The position numbers and the translations under genes were made by a program. Of a stretch of 39,478 nucleotides of DNA, positions 32,831 to 39,478 are shown one piece after another. The first letter of the stretch is position 1. Each line of letters starts with the position of its first letter. Below the pieces are notes generated by a model. That model was not told where the DNA came from. It saw only the letters and a list, made by a program, of their open reading frames with translations, and made no database searches. Origin of the DNA: Chara braunii (lineage: Eukaryota; Streptophyta; Charophyceae; Charales; Characeae); the NCBI GenBank assembly GCA_003427395.1, contig BFEA01000284.1:795087-834564 (forward strand), read 5' to 3'.

Positions 32831-34468
32831 GCATTCCCAAGAATTGATACGGCGTTCTCAACCGCCGCATATGTTGTTGTCACGGGTGCCGATGAGAGCG
32901 CATTAAGATCAGGAGTCGGAACATCATGCGAATCATCCATTTCTTCTTCGTGACTATTTGGCTTACTGTCTTCTCGATTGTTCATTGAATTTCGATTTCT
33001 CATGGATGAATTCTGCGTTTGTTTTGCTCGCGATGACATACTCTGCGAGTACCTCGCCCGAGAAGATTGGCTCCACGATTGTCTTGCAGGAGAAGATGCA
33101 CTCCTCAATTGCGCAGAGGCGCTCCCTCGAATCTCTCGAAGGATATTCACAGCGAACAAACTTCGCCTCACACCCCGCACAAAATCTTTATGAGCACGTA
33201 CCTCTTCTTTCCTCCTATGATTATTAACCGCAACTCTCAATGCACGCATGCGTTTAACATGAAAGTTTGGTCGTCTTCCCTAACTTTTCCTTCGTTTTGA
33301 AATTATACGCGACGTAAAACATGGTTTATTGACATTCATTCTATCAACTTTTTTCGTTCCTCCACCAGCCTCTACAGTACTTTTACGAACTATTGCACTT
33401 CCATCATAGTCCGATGACACACGGTGAGACATCGACGAGAACGATCCAAGTTTCAAACGACGCATGGCTTTATTGGCACGCGGTCGTTGAATCAACAACA
33501 TACGACACTGTCTGTTGCGCCTTAAACAAACTGGTTTCCATAATAATAATCTTCTACATTTATTATGAAATCCAATAAACTTTCTAATCAATGTGTTCGG
33601 CGAATTCGGTTGGGCCGTGGCAGCAAAAGATGAATGTGCATGAACATTTGTTAAGTGAGCGAAAGGTTGCTCTCCACACATTTTTGTCGGACATCGGCAG
33701 TCAATGTCGACAATGAACAATTGTGCGCATGTGTCGAGTGCAAGGGAAAATCATCGAGTAAAACTGATTTTTCGACCATCGAAACGGAATCTGCATTTAT
33801 TGCAACATCCGTAGGAATTTCAAGTGGACGTTCACTTCGCAAGGTCATAGAAAGATTTTCATGACAACTAATGCGATATGTACGAACGTTAATATTTTCT
33901 TGACTCGTTCTTTTGAAAAACAGAGGGTTTGTGAAATCATTCATCGATGAAATTGCTTGTCGAAAAGATAGAGACCTGTCACTATATTGTTCTTCGGGAG
34001 AACAATTAGGACCATCATCTTGAGTTACCATCGGTTGTTTATCTCTCCTGGGAGCAATCCCCTCACCTGCAACACCTACTGCTTGTTGTAAAGACCTTCG
34101 GGTTCGACGACTTTGGGAAAGTGGTCGTCCGCGTTTGCGGTGTTCGTGTTGTAATGACATCGGTGTCTCACTCGCAGAGCGACCGTGAGTAATATCTGGA
34201 CCTATACGCAATCCTAATCCATGGTTGGATGAGGAAGAAGGGCGGTGTAACGAAGACAAACCGACTTGACCTGGAACAACGGAAGGACGCTGAGTACACT
34301 CTGATACTATCGGCGAAGACACCAAAGGATACTTAACAGCCCTTTCACAACGACGAAGGCGTTTGCGACGCTTCCATGGAACATGCAAGGACCTATCCGC
34401 ATGTGAAGAGAAGGTTGAAACGGTGGATAGATTACTGTTGGTTGAATCGTCATGTGGACCTTGGTCCT
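32831..34468 (-). pseudogene. Helitron N-terminal low-complexity region
   Basis: ORFs 34487-33651 (ATG for MVEDQGPHDDST near 34468), 33720-33280 and 33249-32746 follow one another on the minus strand, leading into the Rep region. Composition is Ser/Arg/Gln-rich, with a basic cluster (WKRRKRLRRCERAV) and repeated Ser-Ser-x-Ala-Arg phrases (SSRARYSQSMSSRAKQTQN). The 33720 frame is the same as that of the Rep start, separated only by stops at 33280 and 32746. Such poorly conserved N-termini are common in plant Helitron proteins. The apparent frame change between 33651 and 33720 is unexplained. Confidence 0.55.
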
Positions 34469-34487
34469 CTACCATATTAATGAGCAC

Positions 34488-36212
34488 GTACGTACGTATT
34501 TGTACATTGGCACGTTACGGCGGATAGGAGGAATAAGATGCATATAGACAATTGGAACGAAAAGAATACACCTTTAAACATCCATATATAAATGTTATTA
34601 TATGAAAAAGAGTAATATAGTGTCAAATAGAAAATAAAAAAAAAAAGGAAAAACAAAGAAGACAGTGCAACATATAGAACGCAGCCGAAATGCGAAGCAC
34701 AAAAGATCAAAGAAAATAAGGAGTCAGTTCATTTTATTTTATTTTTTTAACCCGTCTATCGAGGTTAATCAATGTTAATTCAAATGGGAAATGTATAAGT
34801 TCACTTTTATGTTTGTGCAGATGTTTAATCGGGACCGGAACTTCTTTGGACTCCTATTGAGGTTAATTAAGACGCCTCCTATTTTGTTGCTATGCCTCAT
34901 TCGGTTCTTATGTTCGATTTGTCATCCTATACGCCCCTTAGTCTTTTCAGGGGCCCATAAGATAGAGTCATATGTACCTCATTTGTCCACGTTTGTCTTT
35001 GGTCATTCACTGACGGGGCTCACTTTCCTGTTCGGATAAATTTGTCATTGGGATCATAACTTCTTTTAGCTCCAATCCACCTTAATTGAGGCGGTTCCTA
35101 CATGCGGCCAACCTTAGGTATCCGAGGTTAGTCATCCGTCCACAAAAGATTCGAAAAAGGTAAAATGTCTTCGCCGACCTTTCCGAACCCCGATCGCTAG
35201 GAAGTAGTCCGCAGTACCCATTCTCCTCGCCCACGCACGAGGCCCGAATCTCAGAAGTAGGCGTTGACTCCTCCGCAATAACATTGTACCACCCCCATAA
35301 ATGGGTCTATGCGGCATGCTGCACCTCCCCCCAGCCAACCTCGAAGGTCGTGGTTCCAGGTAAAATCATTCCTAGCGATAGAGGTCGGACAAATCGTTGA
35401 TGGCCTCACCTTTCTTTTCCTCTTTTGCTTGAGCGACTTTAACGACATAGGAGCAAAGGGGGTAGAGCAAATGACTTCCTGGAATGGGCTAGGTGAGAGG
35501 AGGTCATTCGGGATAGCACGGGTGTCTTGGGAAAAGACTACGTTTATTGTAAGCTTTATTCCTTCTTATCGGATTGGTTCCTTCTCCAATATTCATTCGA
35601 CATATAGAGTGTGACCCCCCCCCTTCCCAAAAACACTTAATTTGCTTCACATAAGTGCCTGAGTATTTTCAACGCCCCATGCAGACCAATCACACGTACC
35701 TTGATTATTCTCGAGCATGCTTTGCTTTCCTTCGATACCTTTTACTGGAAGAGGACCTAAGTTTATTGTTGTTTTTTTATTACTATTGAGACTCTTCCTT
35801 TCTAATTATTCATAAAATTTACATTATAACATCACAGAACATTTAAGCCTACATTTTTTTCTTTCTTTCAAACTTCTTACTCATCTCAACCGATTTTGAA
35901 TATTATCTCATGTCTATATTTTGAGGGATACTCACCTGGTTGTTTTTTTTAAATAAGCAGAACAGTATAAGAATGAACACACAAAACTATACAACATTGA
36001 AAAACAGAATTTAACAAATGTTAGCAACTAAGGATTAATATCATCTCCATAACCTTAAACACGTAGAACACGAGATCACATACCAACAAACGACTAAAGC
36101 AACTTTTATTTGTATACATCAACAATATTTTCTTCAAATTCCATGAATAGTTCTCAAGAAGAAAAAAAAAAACACTCAAATAAGAGAGAGACGACTTAAA
36201 TAAGATAGAAAA
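34488..36212. other. non-coding, expected to contain the Helitron 5' end
   Basis: AT-rich sequence with no convincing ORF. The Helitron 5' terminus (TC on the minus strand, preceded by A) should lie here but could not be placed. Plus-strand ORFs near 35309-35614 and 34791-35039 look like chance. Confidence 0.4.
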
Positions 36213-36223
36213 TAAGAGAGAGA

Positions 36224-36264
<41 letters not shown>
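36213..36264. repeat. (GA)n microsatellite, left part
   Basis: A GA run interrupted once by GGG near 36227. It ends exactly at the adapter. Together with the (AG) run at 37611-37676 it is probably one continuous microsatellite in the genome. Confidence 0.9.
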
Positions 36265-36266
<2 letters not shown>

Positions 36267-36302
36267 GTCTCTTATACACATCTAGATGTGTATAAGAGAC
36301 AG
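36265..36302. other. second Nextera-type junction adapter (artefact)
   Basis: The same 38-bp CTGTCTCTTATACACATCT plus AGATGTGTATAAGAGACAG as at 10553-10590. It joins a (GA)n microsatellite to a copy of a region 13 kb away, so the join is not genomic. Confidence 0.97.
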
Positions 36303-37609
36303 ATCTTGCACCCTGTGAGAACTGACAAGAGAGGACAGGTGTGCAAGTGTCTTTTTGGGACCAATAGATTCAAGAGAATCATACATGGTAATGTTAAAAT
36401 TAGAAGAACTTGGTTGTTCCAAGGGTCCTGTATGGACATGTAGATGGTCTCTTGATGGAGTAAGAGCGGGCAGAATACAACTGATAGGAGACGGAGTAGC
36501 TGTAGCAGTCGGCAAAGCAGAAACAACAACAAAAGTAGTGGCAATCGACGTTGACATATTGGATGGTGGAGCATAATCCGCAAGACGTTGAAAATTTTGA
36601 GGAGATGCTGCTTGAAGGGGGAGTCTAGGGACCGGAGCAGAATGAGGAGTGGAAGAAGCAACCACGGGAGGAATCATTTTGAGAAGTTGTTGTATCCATG
36701 CATATATGTGAAAGGCTTGGGGAATGATCCCTTCTGTCGGACAATGTGGTAAATCAAATGTCATCCTAATATTCTCCTCATTAGACAGAGCAATGAACTC
36801 AACGTTCAAAAGTGATTGCAATGTGGAAGAAGCTTTCAAATCTGAAACATTCAACGAGTCGGAAGAAAGAGGGGATTGTTGTTCTAACCGCATATCAGTG
36901 AGTTTATTTCTTTTCCACTCGAGGAAGTTTTCCTATATTCGTCCATCTTTGACGACTGTGATACTTTTGACAAACATTTCAAAAAGCACCTACGTCAAGA
37001 CATTTTGCATGCCAACCTTCTTCACATCGTCAAACCATCTAGCAAGGTAAGCGCGTGGATTTAAAGTGTGGATTGTGGGTGCATTGTTATCATCGGGCAC
37101 AACAATAACCCCCAAACAATCTTGTGGTTGCGATGTGGCGCAAACATCTTTTTCGTGTCCACTGCGTTGAGATTACGAACACGAATCACGAGCATGTGCA
37201 AGTCCGCCGACCCGTCGACATAACGGAAGAGATCCAAGCGCACCGACAGGGAGCGCATTCAGCGTTCTTATAACCTGAGTTCCGGTTTCAACAACAATAG
37301 GTTGTCGTCCCACCTGTTTATTAGCTAATGTAGGCTCGATCATTCCCTCAACCAAAAGATTAGTTTTTTCATATCGACTCTTTCTTCTTTTGGACGTAGA
37401 ATCAACACAATCGTCTTTCGAATCACCAGTAACATCATCATCTTCGTTACCGGGAAATGTAGGGCTATTAGGCCTACCCACGAAACCTCTGCGCGAACCA
37501 CCGCCATCAGCACAACAACCGTCACCACCCTCCTCCACAAACATATTCTCAGCATCCTCAAGGGTATTCCCTCCTGAACATCGATGTTCAACTTCACCAA
37601 GAGGAGCAT
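36303..37609. repeat. exact 1307-bp copy of 23346-24652 (assembly artefact)
   Basis: Every stretch compared is identical to 23346-24652 at a constant offset of 12957 bases. It starts right after the adapter and stops in mid-ORF at a single N. ORFs here (36282-36893, 36724-37050, 37061-37258 and part of 37173-37790) are duplicates of the Helitron accessory ORFs and should not be counted as genes. A genuine recent duplication would not start at an adapter. Confidence 0.93.
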
Positions 37610-37610
37610 N

Positions 37611-37676
<66 letters not shown>
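37610..37676. repeat. single N and (AG)n microsatellite, right part
   Basis: One N at 37610, then an uninterrupted (AG) run. This is the other side of the microsatellite broken at 36264. The single N marks a low-quality merge. Confidence 0.9.
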
Positions 37677-37678
<2 letters not shown>

Positions 37679-38041
37679 GATTTAAATAAGAGAAAGAAAA
37701 AACAGAATTCAAGAGTCTTATCATAAAACGTTTCCAAGTGTCATAATCATTAATGAATGAAAACAATGTCAAATCACGCGTTCTACCCACTCCTACTCCT
37801 GCATCATCTTGCCGACGAAGCTGTACTCATCTACCTATCTAACAATACATCACACCATGCTCTTATAATCAGAACAACAAAGAACAATTTTCTCTCTTCT
37901 ATTTATAACTCCTTTCTCCCTTTGTAACTATCGTCATCCCTGCACCCTGCATCCTCCGCCTCCTTCCTCTTCTCCCTCCTCTTTCGCTCTTGTTACTTTT
38001 ATTCCTCTCAACGTTGAATTCAACAATCATGAAATACAACC
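37677..38041. other. non-coding, pyrimidine-rich
   Basis: It starts CATGATTTAAATAAGAGAAAG and becomes C/T-rich (CCTTCCTCTTCTCCCTCCTC near 37960). No gene was recognised. It lies 3' of the minus-strand coding region. Confidence 0.4.
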
Positions 38042-38800
38042 CTATTCATCTCCCCCTGCCAGTTCGCGAAGTCGCTTCCTCCTCTCTTCCATCGCAATTT
38101 CATCGTCCTCATTGACCTGACTATCTCCATCGGGATAAATGTTTGTCTTTCCATCACATTTCGGTCTAACAACCGAGAGTTCATTTATCCTCGTACAATC
38201 CAATCGTGTCCAATATGTACTACAACATCTAGAACATTGTCGACTCAAAGATTCCACCAATGCAATCACAGTCTTATTCAGTCTTTTTTCATGTTTTTTT
38301 ATTCATACTCGCAAGAACATTCAACTCCTTCTTCACATTCCTTAGCTCCTCCATAAATCGTTTTGGTGAATGAGCTAGCACGACGTCGTCAAGCAATTTC
38401 CTGAACTGGTACACCTGCTCATTGTGACTTTGAGCCCAATAAAACCTGGATTCGTATCCTAACCGGTCACCGAATTTGTCCACAAACACGACATCCATCA
38501 ACTCTTCGCGTGCCTCTTTATACAATTGGCCAAGATTGACCACCGTTGCCCTTATCTGGTTGTCGCTCACCGAAAACCGCATGGCATTTTGCACCTCCAG
38601 CATTGCATTTCTATGAGCCAGCTCAGAACCGACAGTTTGAAGTGAATGTAACATCACAATCAGATCCCTTTTCAGAAGAGCCTCCAAACTCGGTCGATGG
38701 AAAATCGAAGACTGCATTTCTAGAAGATGGATCTTCCCACGCCAGGCCTTGACAGGACAACAATCTTCTCACTGCACATTCGGCCTTTTCAAGTCGACGA
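38042..38800 (-). CDS. unrecognised protein with Cys cluster, A-run frameshift
   Basis: Two minus-strand ORFs, 38717-38289 and 38269-38042, look like one gene broken at the A7 run at 38294-38300. In the +1 frame after the run, sequence continues as HEKRLNKTVIALVESLSRQC. The first ORF has SLEALLKRDLIVMLHSLQTV and GDRLGYESRFYWAQSHNEQV, then a helical charged segment (SPKRFMEELRNVKKELNVLA). The second has CSRCCSTYWTRLDCTRINEL and a further Cys (RPKCDGK), a possible zinc-binding cluster, and ends in an acidic/basic tail (EERRKRLRELAGGDE). A helical upstream part in a third frame (LRRRLEKAECAVRRLL, about 38800-38755) may also belong. No family is recognised. The broken frame may be a sequencing error or a real mutation. 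Confidence 0.45.
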
Positions 38801-38816
38801 CGCAAACCATCACACT

Positions 38817-39075
38817 GCCTCCCTGCGTGCATGTCTGCCTGCCTGCCCGCCTGCCTGCCTGCCCGCCTATATGCCTGTCGTCTTGCCTGTCTGTCTGTCT
38901 GGTTATCTGCCACGTTGACTTGACACGTTGACCTGCCTGCCTGCCTGCGTATCTGCCTGACTGTCTCCCTATGTGTCTGCCTGCGTATCTATCTGCCTGT
39001 CTGCTTGCCTCTCGGCCTGCATGCCTGTCTGCGTCCTTACACAGGTCCAGATATACAGACAGGCAGACAGTGAAT
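38817..39075. repeat. CTGC/CTGT-rich degenerate tetranucleotide repeat
   Basis: CCTGCCTGCC and CTGTCTGTCTG phrases dominate, interrupted by TATCTGCC, GTTGACTTGACACGTTGAC and similar. It looks like an old tetranucleotide satellite. ORFs here are repeats of Cys-Leu-Pro-Ala and were not called. Confidence 0.8.
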
Positions 39076-39379
39076 CAAATAGATGCTTGTCTGCCTTTTT
39101 TTTTTCTTTTTTTTATAACCCTTGGCAGAGGTCCTGGCACAGGCCCATGTAAACCTGAGAACAGGCCCAGGTCCACACTCCCGTCAACATGGGTACCTGC
39201 CTGGGCCCAGGATCAGGTCAACACACAGCCCGAGGCCAGGGTCAGGTCAACATTTGCTGCTGCAGAAAACCTTGACCAAGCCGAGAATGGAGCGTGTCAA
39301 ACTCCAACTCGTCTACGCTGCTGTTAAGTGGAACTCCTCTACACTGCTGCTCCATCGCTCTGTCTGTCTCTCTCTCTCT
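39076..39379. other. non-coding, GGCCCAGG/AGGTCAACA phrases
   Basis: A T-run near 39097-39112 is followed by recurring short phrases: GGCCCAGG or CAGGCCCA four times, and AGGTCAACA twice. No gene was recognised. Confidence 0.4.
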
Positions 39380-39387
39380 CTATCCTA

Positions 39388-39478
<91 letters not shown>
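39380..39478. repeat. (CT)n microsatellite at the window edge
   Basis: A (CT) run, interrupted once by TATCCTACA near 39381-39391, continues to the end of the window. A sequence edge inside a simple repeat suggests a contig break. Confidence 0.9.

Larger units (their letters stand above)
22280..34487 (-). mobile_element. large degenerate Helitron with internal inversion
   Basis: A rolling-circle transposon is identified by a HUH Rep domain and a PIF1-type helicase. On the minus strand it runs from an N-terminal region (34468-32831) and Rep (32830-31031) to the helicase C-terminus (25345-24905), accessory ORFs (24828-23154) and a hairpin plus CTAG 3' end (22280). The middle of the helicase lies on the plus strand (27853-29376). 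The three protein pieces are collinear and non-overlapping along one Rep/Hel protein, which favours one element with an inverted segment. Flanks of the inverted piece (25346-27852 and 29377-31030) are unrecognised and may be insertions. The 5' TC end was not located, so the outer boundary is only the first coding position. Stops, frameshifts and deletions show it is not autonomous. Confidence 0.7.

Noticed and set aside
36282-37790. Second set of Helitron cargo ORFs as a paralogous gene copy
   Set aside because: The sequence is identical to 23346-24652, starts at a library adapter and ends at an N in mid-ORF, so it is an assembly artefact.

Overview
The window is eukaryotic, repeat-dominated intergenic or intronic DNA, with no sign of bacterial operon structure. 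It holds long (CT)n, (GT)n, (CA)n and (CG)n microsatellites, one 795-base run of N, splice-like GT-AG junctions, a degenerate L1-like LINE with a plant-type zf-RVT tail, and a large degenerate Helitron. A leucine-rich-repeat exon resembling axonemal LRR proteins such as LRRC56 hints at an organism with flagellated cells. A streptophyte alga or seedless plant would fit, but this is inference, not identification.

Layout. 1-1350: sequence around a single plus-strand LRR exon (about 670-776). 1353-7107: an L1-like LINE on the minus strand (poly-A tail, zf-RVT region, reverse transcriptase, AP-type endonuclease, ORF1 fragment), heavily mutated. 7096-7951: a second, divergent LINE ORF1 in the opposite orientation, head to head with the first. 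8016-10330: GA-rich tandem arrays of about 220-250 bp, then 34-bp tandem repeats nested in a larger duplication. 10392-10751: a perfect 161-bp duplication separated by a sequencing-library adapter. 10959-15745: microsatellites, the N gap, two copies of a roughly 0.7-kb segment, a possible small gene and a 13.7-14.4 kb repeat. 15.7-22.3 kb: mostly unrecognised, with a spliced-looking minus-strand gene (16450-17930) and a second coding-like minus-strand stretch (20715-21645).

22280-34487 is best read as one large, dead Helitron on the minus strand. It has an N-terminal region and HUH Rep domain (34.5 to 31.0 kb), an inverted middle helicase segment (27.85-29.38 kb, plus strand), the helicase C-terminus (25.35-24.9 kb), accessory or captured ORFs (24.8-23.2 kb) and a candidate hairpin-CTAG 3' terminus at 22280. 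The three Rep/helicase pieces do not overlap and together cover most of one protein.

36265-37610 is an assembly artefact: a Nextera-type junction adapter followed by an exact 1307-bp copy of 23346-24652 and one N, embedded in a (GA)n tract. 37677-39478 holds a small unrecognised minus-strand coding region with an apparent A-run frameshift, a CTGC/CTGT-rich repeat and a terminal (CT)n tract.

Apart from the LRR exon and two or three unrecognised coding regions, nearly everything recognisable is mobile-element debris or satellite DNA. The two adapter junctions mean that structural oddities here, including the Helitron inversion, need raw-read validation.
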